A stretch of DNA of 64,000 nt from assembly GCA_905221615.1 (NCBI GenBank), contig CAJNDT010004735.1, forward strand, positions 248,001-312,000, read 5' to 3'. Under the pieces are notes generated by a model. The model ran no database searches and had not been told where the DNA came from. It saw only the letters and a program-made list of their open reading frames with translations. The stretch is from Symbiodinium sp. CCMP2592 (Eukaryota > Sar > Dinophyceae > Suessiales > Symbiodiniaceae). The position numbers and the translations under genes were made by a program. Shown here one piece after another: positions 1-11,215 of this stretch (positions are counted from its first letter, which is position 1; each line of letters opens with the position of its first letter).

Positions 1-710
1 GTAGTCGGGATCCTCGCAATCGCGAAGGTGGGCCGCACAGCACAGTGCCACAGCCAACCGGGGAACGTAGTTCCACGGTAAACTCAGGTGGCCTTCCTGG
101 TGCCGGATCGCATCCGAGTGCCTCGGGATGTTTCACGACGAGGTGCAAGTGGATGCAGTTTCAAGTGACAGCCTCGTGAAGCCTGCAAGCTTCCGGGCTT
201 CATAGTTCGCCGATATTTTTTAGAACTGTTTCCTCAGACTCTGATTCCTGTGATGCAGGAAGTCCCGAGCTGGAAAAGTCGCAGGAGCTGCTGCACCAGC
301 TGGCTGATGACATGGATGAGCCAATCCTCTCAATAGGCGTTTCGGGTCCTTCTTTAAGAGCGGCAGGTGGGGAGCTTCTCCGTTCACCAGGCTTTTCCAC
401 ATGTCGCACCTATTCTGAGGGCCTTATCTGAGGGCTTCCGCAGACAGTCGGGTGAGCTACGTAAGTCGGTTGCATGGCGGGTTCAGAAGGGTTTGTGGGC
501 AGTCGACTTTCCGAGGTTGGTCAAGATGCTGCCAGAGGAAGGCCCCTCGCTTGCACAGGCAAAGGGTATACACATGATGCTATAACATGGTGTAGCTGTG
601 CATACTCAGACCCTGTCTGTTTCAGGGTTTAAAGGGCTGAGGTTTAGGCGTTTGGGTTTTCAGGGTGGAGCCTTTCCGGGGTTCGGGCTGAAGGCCAGGA
701 TCTTGCCAGG
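1..710. other. Unique sequence with one possible exon
   Basis: No gene is recognised. One exon-like stretch lies at about 237-342 on the + strand. It follows a CTCAG acceptor and reads as a short acidic, helix-prone peptide (SPELEKSQELLHQLADD). A second open stretch at 367-585 (72 residues) has no recognisable motif. The sequence from about 600 leads into the tandem array that follows. The exon is a weak candidate because no partner exon could be joined to it. Confidence 0.25.
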
Positions 711-3700
711 CTAGTGCCTCAGGAATCCGTCCAATAAGTCAGTAAGCGAGGTCGAAGTGCTGCTCTGCTGTGGGTTCAGAGGCCTGAAAAGGGAGAGGCA
801 GTCTGAAAGCGTTTCCAGCTGATGCTGATGATGCTCGCCCTGCGCCGCGTGGAACCCGTCCAATAACAGGTTCCAACTGCCGTCCAATACAGGTTCCAAC
901 GGCCATGCGGGTTCGAATGCCCGGAAATGCGAGAGTGAGTTTGAAAGGGTTTCCAGCTGCTGATGATGCCCCCCCTGCAGTGCGTGGAATCCGTCCAATA
1001 ACAGGTTCCAACTGCCACAGAGGCCCGGAAATGGGAGAGTGAGTTCGAAAGGGTTTTCAGCTGATGCTGATGATGCTCGCCCGGCGGTGCGTGAAATCCA
1101 TTCAATAACAGGTTCCAAGTGCCACAGAGGCCCGGAAATGGGAGAGTGAGTTCGAAAGGGTTTTCAGCTGATGCTGATGATGCTCGCCCGGCGGTGCGTG
1201 AAATCCATTCAATAACAGGTTCCAAGTGCCACAGAGGCCCGGAAATGGGAGAGTGAGTTCGAAAGGGTTTTCAGCTGATGCTGATGATGCTCGCCCGGCG
1301 GTGCGTGAAATCCATTCAATAACAGGTTCCAAGTGCCACAGAGGCCCGGAAATGGGAGAGTGAGTTCGAAAGGGTTTTCAGCTGATGCTGATGATGCTCG
1401 CCCTGCGGTGCATGGAAGCCGTCCAATTCAGGTTCCAACTGCCACCCTTCAGAGGCCCGAAAATGGGAGAGTGAATTCGAAAGGGTTTCCAACTGATGCT
1501 GATGATGTTCGCGCTGCGCCGCGCGGAAGCCGTCCAATAGCAGGTTCCAAGTGCCACCTCGCTGTGGGGTCAGAGGCCCGGAAATGGGAGAGTGAGTTCG
1601 AAAGGGTTTCCAACTGATGCTGATGATGTTCGCGCCGCACCGCGTGGAAGCCGTCTAATAACAGGTTCCAACTGCCACCCTGCTGTGGGTTCAGACACCC
1701 GGACATGGGAGAGTTTTTGAAAGGGTTTCCAGCTGATGCTGATGATGCTCGCCCTGCGGCGTGTGGAAGCCGTCCAATAACAGGTTCGAACTGCCACCCT
1801 GCTGTGGGTTCAAAGGCCCGGAAATGGGAGAGTGAATTTGAAAGGGTTTCCAGCTGATGCTGATGATGCTCGCCCTTCGGCGTGCCCAAGCCGTCCAATA
1901 ACAGGTTCCAATTGCCACGCTGTGGGTTCAGAGGCCCGGAAATGGGTGAGTGAGCTTGAAAGGGTTTCCAGCTGATGCTGATGATGCTCGCCATGTGGCG
2001 CGTGGAAGCCGTCCAATAACAGGTTCCAACTGCCACCCTGCTGTGGGTTCAAAGGCCCGGAAATGGGAGAGTGAGTTCGAAAGGGTCTTCAGCTGATGCT
2101 GATGATGCTCGCCCTGCGTTGCGTGGAAGCTGTCCCTCAACAGGTTTCAAATGGCACCCTGCTGTGGGTGCAGAGGCCCGCAAATGGGAAAGTGTGCTTG
2201 AAAGGGTTTTCAAGAGGCCCGGAAATGGGAGAGTGAGTTTGAAAGGGTTTCCAGCTGATGCTGATGATGCTCGCCCTGCGGTGCGTGGAAGCCGTCCAAA
2301 AATGGGTGCGTGAGCTTGGAAGGGTTTCCAGCTGATGCTGATGATGCTCGCCCTGCGCCGCGTGGAATAATAACAGGTTCCAACTGCCACCCTGCTGTGG
2401 GTTCAGAGGGTTGAAAATGGGAGAGTGAGTTTGAAAGGGTTTTCAGCTGATGCTGATGATGCTCGTCCTGGTGCGTGGAAGCCGTCCAATACAGGTTCCA
2501 ACTGCCACCCTGCTGTGTGCTGTGGGTTCAGAGGCCCGGAAATGGGAGAGTGTTTGAAAGGGTTTCCAGCTGATGCTGATGATGATCGCCCTGCGGTGCG
2601 TGGAAGCCGTCCAATACAGGTTCCAACTGCCACCCTGGTGTGGGTTCAGAGGCCCGGAAATGGGAGAGTGAGTTTGCAGCTGTGCTGATGATGCTCGCCC
2701 TGCGGTGCGTGGAAGCCATCCAATACAGGTTCCAGCTGCCACCCTGCCATGGGTTCAGAGGGGAGAGTGTTTGAAAGGGTTTCCAGCTGATGCTGATGAT
2801 GCTCGCCCTGCGGTGCGTGGAAGCCGTCCAATACAGGTTCCAACTGCCACCCTGCTGTGGGTTCAGAGGCCCGGAAATGGGAGAGTGAGTTTGAAAGGAT
2901 ATTCAGCTGTGCTGATGATGCTCGCCCTGCGGTGCGTGGAAGCTGTGCAATACAGGTTCCAACCCTGCTGTGGGTTCAGAGGCCCGGAAGTGGGAGAGTG
3001 AGTTTGAAAGGGTGTTCAGCTGTGCTGACGATGCTCGCCCTGCAGTGCGTGGAAGCCGTCCAATACAGGTTCCAACTGCCACCCTGCTGTGGGTTCAGAG
3101 GCCCAGAAATGGCAGAATTTTGGAAAGGGTTTCCAGCTGATGCTGATGATGCTCGCCCTGCGGTGCGTGGAAGCCATCCAATACAGGTTTCAACTGCCAC
3201 CCTGCTGTGTGCTGTGGGTTCAGAGGCCCGGAAATGGGAGAGTGTTTGAAAGGGTTTCCAGCTGATGCTGATGATGCTCGCCCTGCGGTGCGTGGAAGCC
3301 GTCCAATACAGGTTCCAACTGCCACCCTGCTGTGGGTTCAGAGGCCCTGGGAGAGTGTTTGGCTGTGCTGATGAGGCCCGGAAATGGGAGAGTGTTTGAA
3401 AGGGTTTCCAGCTGATGCTGATGATGCTCGCCCTGCGGTGCGTGGAAGCCGTCCAATACAGGTTCCAACTGCCACCCTGCTGTGGGTTCAGAGGGTTGAA
3501 AATGGGAGAGTGAGTTTGAAAGGGTTTCCAGCTGATGCTGATGATGCTCGCCCTGCGGTGTGTGGAAGCCGTCCAATACAGGTTCCAACTGCCACCCTGC
3601 TGTGGGTTCAGAGGGTTGAAAATGGGAGAGTGAGTTTGAAAGGGTTTCCAGCTGATGCTGATGATGCTCGCCCTGCGGTGTGTGGAAGCCGTCCAATACA

Positions 3701-4050
3701 GGTTCCAACTGCCACCCTGCTGTGGGTTCAGAGGGTTGAAAATGGGAGAGTGAGTTTGAAAGGGTTTCCAGCTGATGCTGATGATGCTCGCCCTGCGGTG
3801 TGTGGAAGCCGTCCAATACAGGTTCCAACTGCCACCCTGCTGTGGGTTCAGAGGGTTGAAAATGGGAGAGTGAGTTTGAAAGGGTTTCCAGCTGATGCTG
3901 ATGATGCTCGCCCTGCGGTGTGTGGAAGCCGTCCAATACAGGTTCCAACTGCCACCCTGCTGTGGGTTCAGAGGCCCGGAAATGGGAGAGTGTTTGAAAG
4001 GGTTTCCAGCTGATGCTGATGATGCTCGCCCTGCGGTACCCTGCTGTGGG
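711..4050. repeat. Tandem minisatellite array, ~28 units of 107-120 bp
   Basis: About 28 head-to-tail copies share the core words GAAAGGGTTT, CAGCTGATGCTGATGATGCT, CGCCCTGCG and CAGGTTCCAACTGCCACC. Unit length is exactly 107 bp in the block around 1030-1390, where the word GTGAAATCCATTC recurs at 1091, 1198 and 1305. It is exactly 120 bp in the near-identical block at about 3490-3970. The middle is more diverged, with deletions, for example short units near 2200-2330 and 3340-3380. Both homogenised blocks point to recent unequal exchange or conversion. Because 120 is a multiple of three, several frames stay open on both strands in the right-hand block, giving long predicted peptides of 40-residue repeats. 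I treat these as a by-product and not as genes, since unit length is not kept in frame across the array. Confidence 0.95.
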
Positions 4051-4235
4051 TTCAGCTGGGCCTGCTCCGGGATGATTGTCTGAGGCGAGGATGATGACCA
4101 GATCCTGAGACGAGAGCAGGCTTCGATGCCCTTCCGTAGACAAAGAAGCTTTGAGTGGGAGAAGGGGACGACACCACAAGCTGTCTAAATGCAAGATTTG
4201 CTGCATGCCAAGAGAATTGAAAGATTGAAAGCGGC

Positions 4236-4696
4236 ATGGATGTCTCAAACCTTTTCAGAGTTGGTGAGATCTCCAACTTGAACGCACAGGCGCAACAGGA
4301 GACGCCACCGGCCGCCGCCACCTCGCAGGCCCCGGTGCAGCTTCTGCACGGATTTACGAAGCTATTCGCCTCACAGGCCTTGGCGACCGGAAGTATGGAG
4401 GCCTGGCCGAAGCTGTCCTTCTACGGAGTTGTAAACCTGCAGAAGTTTTTGCGCCAGGTGGGCCAGGTTGTGTCGGGACTTGATGTCGGTGCCCTGCAGC
4501 CCGTGGGCTGGATCCTTGGGCAGAGGGACGACTTCAGCACCGTTGAGCACTGTCTTGGCGCTTCAGCCACGCGCAACGCACCCGCAACGGACGCCCTATC
4601 AGGTGACAACCAATACATCGCCACAGTGGAGCAGATTCAGGCCATTGTGAATGACAAGGTCCAGAAGTACACTGCCGTGATCAAGAGCTTCGAAAG
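4236..4696 (+). CDS. Hypothetical protein, first recognised exon
   Basis: An ATG at 4236 opens 154 codons beginning MDVSNLFRVGEISN. The peptide is rich in Ala and Gln near the N terminus, then has a mixed hydrophobic middle (LSFYGVVNLQKFLRQVGQVV) and a C-terminal helical part (VEQIQAIVNDKVQKYTAVIK). I recognise no domain. The open frame runs on to a stop at 4721. I end the exon at 4696 because a GC donor there joins cleanly to an AG acceptor before 4855, giving SFER followed by YINELEEAREAQ in frame. The splice is inferred from frame and from dinoflagellate junction style, without transcript support. The codon-like composition and the clean join make a real exon likely. Confidence 0.5.
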
Positions 4697-4854
4697 GCGA
4701 GCGGCTGTCCCGTCAGGCTGAAGTCACTTTCCCTCTCTATCCCTCTATGAACCTGTTGTTCGTGTTGCTGCCTCCGTAGATGCGTCTGCTGTTCGGCGTG
4801 ACAAGTGTAGGACGCTAAGTGCAATCGACACGCTTCTGGAGCCTGCGTGTGGAG

Positions 4855-5850
4855 GTACATCAATGAGCTTGAAGAGGCTCGCGAAGCGCAGAGCTTGATG
4901 AAGTTTTGGCGTCCAAGCTAGGTCTTCAGGTGAGCTTCGGGTGTGACTTCCGAGATGTCGTGTGTGCCTCGTGAACATGGCCGGAGCTGAATCACCGGAG
5001 AGGAGCTCGAAAAAACCGAAGCAGAGCTTGAGAAGAAGGACCAGACGTTGCAGGAAGAAGCCAGGTTGAGGCCTGGGACCCCCTCCTTGGCGTCCGAAGA
5101 GCTTTTGAGAGCATTCCTCGACATCCCTGCAGGCAGGAGGCGCAAGCAGAGGTTTTAAAGCTGGCGGACGAGCGGGAGGCCTGTCCACCAGTACCGAACA
5201 CATCATGCGAGCCGTTCAACACATGGACCTGGCAATGCAGCAGGAGATGGAAAGGTCTCTCCTCATGGCCCAGGAGGCAGGGTGATTCGGGGCGGAAGAA
5301 CTAGAAAACCGTGAAGGAGGCCCAGGAAAGATGCTAAGTCGCGCTCTTTGGCAAAGTCGTGGGATGCCAGCTGCCAGGTGCAATCGAAATCCACAGCGAT
5401 CATGGGAGGCCTCAACTCGCAGGCCTTGCCGGACTCTGCATGAAGTAGAGCTCATGGAATACCTCTTTGAAAAACAGCTCCCAAGCCAATCCCAAACCCA
5501 GAAGACTTCCTTCGAGGCCGAGCGCTTCGCCGGAGAGCTGACTGAGGCTGGGACACATCGACACGCCCTCCTGAGGCCCTTCTAAGGCCCCTAGCTGAAG
5601 ATTGGAGAGAAGGTGTGATTCATATTCGATCTGCTTCGGGCGCTGCCCAGGAGGAAGCGTCAGATCTGGAGGAGTCACTGATGATGGCCCAGGCCGTACA
5701 GAGTGTAAACTTCTATGAGCAAGCAGTTGCTGCTGGTATAGTTGTGTACTCTCGTTGATATCGAAAACATGACGCGGACACTGTCCGACTGCCGTCAGGC
5801 CAAGAATGCCCGCGCCACCCGAGATGCAGATGATAGATTCGGAGAGCTGC
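4855..5850 (+). CDS. Small coiled-coil exons, likely continuing the 4236 gene
   Basis: Several short open stretches between AG acceptors and plausible donors encode charged helical peptides. They are: about 4855-4910 (YINELEEAREAQ); 5001-5064 (ELEKTEAELEKKDQTLQEEA); 5195-5281 (AVQHMDLAMQQEMERSLLMA); 5641-5695 (EEASDLEESLMMAQAVQ); and 5755-5848 (VDIENMTRTLSDCRQAKNAR). The phrases ERSLLMAQEA and EESLMMAQAV look like a repeated exon unit. Heptad-like spacing of Leu and Met suggests coiled coil. The exact exon ends are not fixed, and the frame after the 4855 exon is ambiguous, since a second frame reads ELDEVLASKLGLQ. Function unknown. Confidence 0.35.
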
Positions 5851-7691
5851 AGGAGGTGGGAAGGGGTCTATTGCCAGGCCTTCTCATCGTAGCCCTATTG
5901 TTGATGATATAGATCCTGCATTACCCATAATCAGGAAATTGAGGCAATGCAGGATTTATGTCATCAGCCGTACTGTCCTGGACTGAGCCACTGAGCATGC
6001 TCTTTGCCAGTCAGCCAGGGGTCGGCTTCTCCAGGTCAAGGCTTCGCAGTCTAAGCTGAAGCTCTTTGCTACTTGACGGGCGGGCTCGGGCTGGTAAATC
6101 TGCGAAGTCTACAGTTCTCCTACGATCAGGGGCGTCGGTCTGATCAATGACGAATGCTGGAAGCTGAACTAAACTTTCTGAACCCTCCTTTGGTTTTGTG
6201 CCTGGTCATAGCCTTTGTGCAGATAGCTTCAGACGAAGCTGACCCGCGCGCTCCTTCTTGGCTCAGCCTTCCGCTCTCGGTATAACCGTGTGCTAAGCAT
6301 CTTCGAGGTCGAAGCATCTGCAGGCCCGGGTGCTGGGGTTAAGAGGTTTCTGCAGTTTGGATTGGGTTTCGTTGCTTCGGAAGCAAATGATCTTGAAAGA
6401 AAGGTCTGTCCCGTTGGCCTGCCCTTCGTTTACCCGTTTACCTGCATCGTTCGCGTTTGTTCTCGGATGCTTCATTTGGTAGGTTGGGCGTGTTTGTGCT
6501 TTGCTTCTCCTCACCAACATGGTCCCTAGGCAACATGGGCAACGCCACTTGCTGCTCCAAGGCTCGGCATGCGAGAAAGCATTCTGCAGTCTTCAGAGAC
6601 ATGTGGGTAGAAGCGGCGGTGGCAGACTTGACTTTTTGATGTTGTTAGATCCATGTTGTTAGCTAAGGCTTAGAGCACGCATCATTTTTGCATAGTTGCG
6701 GCAAATGTAGGTTCCAATCTGTTTGTTTGCTGATTCAGGTTGCTTAATCTTCGCGTATGATCCGTTCAGCCCAAATGCAGCAGCGAAATGCTGAAAGTGG
6801 GACAGGACGAGTCCAGCAACACCGACTTGCCGGAGCAGAAGGTCTGTGGAGACATGATATTCTAAAGGGAGACGGATCATTTAGAGCTGGGGGCGTTGCG
6901 ATTACGACTTCGGAGTCTGCTCTGGCACGGTCAGGAAGCGCCAACAACCGCTCCGGAAACCCCAGTCGTGGAGGCCAAGAAAAAGCCCGCCCAAGACCGG
7001 ATTTGGGGAGCTGAAGTGTGTTCCGTCTCTGGCACAGGAAGCAGTCGCGGCTCAACCTCGTGCCTGCAACCTACCGTCTTCTCTCTCTCTCTCTCTCTCT
7101 CTCGCTCCCTGTTCGACGCATTGTGTAGCTCCTCCCGCGGCGTGTCTTAGGAGGGAGAGTTCATCATCGTCTTGGCCAGGGCCCTGGCAATTGGTTGTAG
7201 CTGTGCCCTGCAATGTTTGATCTTTGGTAGTGGCTTTGAGCATGATGGATGTGGAGGTAGGTTGAGGCTGTCAGTGGTGCCCAGGACAAAACCAATGGGC
7301 AGCGTTTGGGCATGGACGTTGATCACGAGGACCGGAGAATGTGGTAAAGAGAAGTGCATCTCGTCAGAATCGCCAGAGTTTGTCGCCTGGGCAAGACACT
7401 AGGCTCCGCTAGACACGATGGTGTCAACTTCATCTATGTCTCTGAGAGCTCCCTGTAAAATGATCGCTGTGCTTAGTTTGGAACAGGTGGTACATGCTGC
7501 ACTGTGAAGGAGTATTGTGCTGCGTTAGGCTGCTTCGCCCAGATCACTGAACGAGTTCTCTGCTAAAAAGATGCTGAGAGACCTGCTTTCTGTGCTGATC
7601 ACACATCATTGAGGGAAGTCTAGCTTTCTGGATTGTGGAGTCTGGGCAGAGTGGTGTGGCAGTTGCCCTCAAACATTTGTGCCGTGACCAG
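5851..7691. other. 1.8 kb without a supported gene
   Basis: This stretch is probably intronic or intergenic. It contains short open frames on both strands with no recognisable motif, for example 6290-6529 and 6757-7014. A pure CT run lies at about 7078-7104. Nothing here could be joined with confidence to the exons on either side. Confidence 0.5.
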
Positions 7692-8032
7692 GACGGCCGT
7701 ACGCTGGCTGTTGATGCTATCACCGGTGGCCTCATCGAGCAGTGGAACATGGAGCACCCGGAGAAGGCACCAGGGCCGATGCCCATTATTCAGCCGTCTA
7801 CTGTGGTTAGTTCCGCCTTCCGACTCGAAGAGGGTGTCAGGGGCAGGGGCCTCAATAGAAATCGCAGCTGTGCAATCCCTCTTGGCAGGCATTGAGGCCC
7901 AAGGACCGCATCGTGGAAGTCAACGGTTTGCGTGGTGACGTCCTGCAGCTCGTGGACGAGTGCAAGAAGCCGAAGGCAAAGTCGCTGTTCGGACAATCCC
8001 ATCCAGGAGTGACTTCGGAGGATATCGGATAG
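7692..8032 (+). CDS. PDZ-like domain, two exons joined over a GC-AG intron
   Basis: Exon 7692-7766 follows a GACCAG acceptor and reads DGRTLAVDAITGGLIEQWNM and onward to HPEK. Exon 7889-8032 begins GCATTG and reads ALRPKDRIVEVNGLRGDVLQ, continues LVDECKK, and stops at 8030-8032. The join (HPEK then ALRPKDRIVEVNG) gives the second half of a PDZ fold: a GGL strand turn, then xPxDRIVxVNG, then a helix. PDZ domains bind short C-terminal peptides and organise protein complexes. The intron 7767-7888 starts GCACCA and is followed by GCA in the exon, the repeated boundary typical of dinoflagellate introns. Upstream exons are not identified; it may be the 3' end of the coiled-coil gene at 4.2-5.9 kb or a separate gene. 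Confidence 0.6.
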
Positions 8033-10230
8033 CCCAGGCGTCTGAGATGAGAGAGATTAGAGTCTCAGCTCGAGCTCTGAGCCAACCACAGTGTCAGGTC
8101 TTGACTATCTACGTGAAGAGGGAGGCTGGTCCGGCCTGAGCAAGAAAGCAGGCCGGATGCACAAACTTCGCCTTGTACAGCTCGCAACAGCTACGCAGAC
8201 TTCGACTCGCAGGTGTAAGGCAAGTACTCGCCTCAAACTTTTGCTTCTTGCAGGACCTCAAAGGCGCGAGGACGTCTTGGGTCACTTCCTGGATGGATTC
8301 AGGAAGACCCGCTCCGAGTCAAACGCACTTGTCTTTTCGGTTCATTGGTTGCTCGCGGTGTGAGTGTTCTGCAAGACTGTGCGTACAATAGAGGTTCATG
8401 CTTCCGATCCTGATTGTGTTCTTGTGCCATTGAGCAAACGCAAGCCTGCATGTGCCGACCCAGGCATCAATTGAGCAAGAGGGCAAAAGGGACTGAGCGG
8501 AGCAAGCAACCGTGGTCTATGTCGTATTGATGCACATATCCTGGGAAGCACTGAGCTTTTTGTCTTAAGAAGACCTCTGTTGCAGCTTTCACATTTCCGG
8601 CAATTGACAAGGCGGGTCAGTGTGTCAAGCGTGCTAAGCGGTACCGTTGCATGTCGACTACTCGGCGTGTGACTTTTTCAAGCTCCTTGTATGTTGTCAG
8701 TCGTCTGTGCCGGATCCGAGTCAAGAGACGCAAGATGAAAGATGGAGCCCTTGCAAATAGCAGGTGGATATCCAGCTAGTGTCCTCCGTGCTTGCCGGGC
8801 TTATCAAGCAGAGTGGAATTCGAGTCAACTGGCTTGGCAAGCTTGGAGGGAGAGATTCATGCCGCTGAGAGCTCCACAATTTGCGGCAATAGGCTTCAAC
8901 AAGCCGGGAGTTTCACACAAGGTTTTCATTGGAGCTTTTTGCGTCGAGGTAGGCAACATGATCTCTTCGGGCTAGGCATGCCCTTTTTGCACTTGGCCAG
9001 AAGCTTCAAAGCTGGCCTTGAGCAGGAGCGTCTGGTCTCTGAGGCGATGCTATCCTGGTTTTGCAGTATAATGTCATACCGTCATACCCGAGACATGCAC
9101 GCTCCGTCGCAACATGACGCATGTGCTAAGTCTGCTAAGTTTCACTGACTGCGGCAATTTCTCCGGCACTGGATGGAATCGTCAACCCGCACGTGTACAG
9201 AAGCAGCAGTAGACACATAGGCATTGTGAACTTGTGACACATACCCGTCATCCAGTTGCAGTCGCAGCTTGCAGGAAGGAATGTTTTCGGTGTATTTGCA
9301 CTTCCTTGAAGGAGAGCATTTGTTTGGATTGCAGCATAAACTCAGCTTACGAGACTTCGTGGGTCTGCGCTTAGCTGCTTTTCTTAATCACTGTTCCAGC
9401 TAGTGATTGAGACATAAACAAGGCTTACCGGTTTCAGATTTCATCAAGGGAAGGTGTCTGTGTAAATCTCGGGTGCTCTCTGTCTGGATCTAGTCGGCTC
9501 GGGCGATGACACCGGGCTGTGTATTCAATGCGGGAACCAGCCTATGACTGCTGCAGAGCGTGGGCCCTGCCTGGTGACTGTTGATTCCTCATCTCAAAGA
9601 GTCTGTGCCTGTTTGTACACGAGAGTGCTGACAGGGCTGATCCCGACCCAATTCCATATCCATCGAACTGCCAAAGTTGCCCTGTCCGAAAAAGACTCTG
9701 TGCCGGACCGCCAGGATTGGAGAGAGCTTGAATCTCCAAGCCTAAAGAAGGAGACCCTCCAGATGTGACTGCCGCGATCCACGCAGGTGTCTGATGCCGC
9801 AGTGGAGGTGCAGAGGGTCCCAAGGTCTCAGGCACTCTCAGGCTTTCAGCTTCAGAGCTTCGGCAGAGACGGGACTGTGATTTTCAACAGTGGACCAACT
9901 CACGCGGGATGTTCACAAGATGCGGCACCTTCTTGCTAGCTTCTGCTTGCGGCCGTGAACAATTTCGAAGAATCGCACGGCACGTGTCGACACAGGAAAT
10001 TTGCACAGCCTTCCGATTCCCAAAAGTTTAAGGCGCAAGGAGATTGAAAACGTCGGCGCGATACTCCGGTGTAAACGACCTACTTTCTACAGGTCACTTT
10101 TATCTGATCTTACGGTAGTTTACCAACAAACATATACTAGTATACTGATATGCTGGTAACGGAGGGCGTTCACAACATGAGCAGCACGTTCGAGCCCTCT
10201 GGCCCACACTAAGGAACTGGTACTAGTACC
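8033..10230. other. 2.2 kb without a supported gene
   Basis: Only weak exon candidates are seen. Around 8790-8900 an open stretch contains ESTGLASLEGEIHAAES, a possible coiled-coil exon, but no good junctions were found. The rest is unique sequence with short open frames in all phases and no recognised motifs, repeats or RNA genes. Confidence 0.4.
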
Positions 10231-11057
10231 TTGAATTCAGCATTGTCTAACTTAATGAGCTGGACAGATGAGACTTCTCGAGCTTTGGAATGGCAGTACG
10301 AGGTCTATAACCGCGATGACATTAGGATCACTGGTCGGAGAGCTCCTTCAACTGAAAAAGGACTTGCACATCACTGTCTGACAGCATGTCGACGTCGAAG
10401 TCGATCATCTGAGCATGGAGATAGTGGGCTACTGGATGCAAGGAATCCGAATCCGAAAGCCCTCAACATCCGAGCCCGAGCTGCTCACGGGGAGGCAGCA
10501 CAGCGCGCACAGCAGGCGGAGCAAAGACAGCAGGCGCTGGCGGAGGCTCATCCGACTCAGAGCAATCGTCAGGTTTAGGGTCTAAGGGGGTGAGGGGGTG
10601 TTGGGGTTTGAGGATTCGTCGGGTTGGAGGGTCGTTTCGGGCTTAGGCGCCCGGACGTTTGGGAGCTGTAACTGGCACAAGAGATGATGGGTGTCTCGTG
10701 CAGTCTTTGCTGTTGCTTAAATGCTCCTCAGTGTCGGTTCAACCTAAGCAATTGCCCAGAGGCCCCAAACGACCCCGCACGATTCTGTTTCAGCGTGCCG
10801 ATGGCACCGCTGACCTTAGTAACCCCTAAAGACACTCCTAAAGCCCCCCTGTGGTAGCCCCTTATATGCTTATAGCACCCCCTGTAGAAACGCTTTGAAG
10901 TATGTCGTAGCAGGAGCTGGAGAAGATGCGAGCCGAGTTGAAGGAAGTTCAGGCCAAGCCTGGCTTGAGCATCACTGCATTCGTTGCCTCAATAGCTACT
11001 TGTACTGCAGCGGCTGGGATTGCATTACGGGGAGGCTTTTCCTACGGGATTGATTGA
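10231..11057 (+). CDS. Coiled-coil protein exons ending in a hydrophobic tail
   Basis: The stretch 10231-10578 is open and its end is Ala/Gln/Glu rich (EAAQRAQQAEQRQQALAEA), typical of coiled coil. A better exon is 10914-11057. After a GTAGCAG acceptor it reads ELEKMRAELKEVQAKPGLS, continues with a hydrophobic Ala-rich segment (ITAFVASIATCTAAAGIAL), then GGFSYGID and a TGA stop. A helix followed by a single hydrophobic segment at the extreme C terminus would fit a tail-anchored or membrane-associated protein. I cannot name a family, and the link between the two stretches is inferred from composition only. Confidence 0.35.
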
Positions 11058-11128
11058 ATCGATACCTGACTTCTTACTGCCGAAGTCCGACTTCCCTCCA
11101 CGAGTAAGTCCTTTGAACGCTAGAGCAG

Positions 11129-11215
11129 GATCAGCGCGACAACGAGACCAAGCGGCGTGAGTACGCAGATGCCCGGCACGGGCTCTCAGTGACCTCAGAG
11201 ACTGTCAGGATATGT
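11129..11215 (+). CDS. Charged helical exon candidate
   Basis: After a GAGCAG acceptor the sequence reads DQRDNETKRREYADARHGLS, a charged helix, before a likely end near 11215. It could be an alternative or further exon of the coiled-coil gene just upstream, but the stop at 11055 lies between them. It may therefore belong to a second transcript. No domain is recognised. Confidence 0.25.

Noticed and set aside
711-4050. CRISPR array
   Set aside because: Units are contiguous with no unique spacers, are over 100 bp, and the genome is eukaryotic.
3220-4248. 342-codon minus-strand frame of 40-residue repeats
   Set aside because: It follows the 120 bp period of the minisatellite; plus-strand frames are equally open and the period is 107 elsewhere, so it is a by-product of repeat length.
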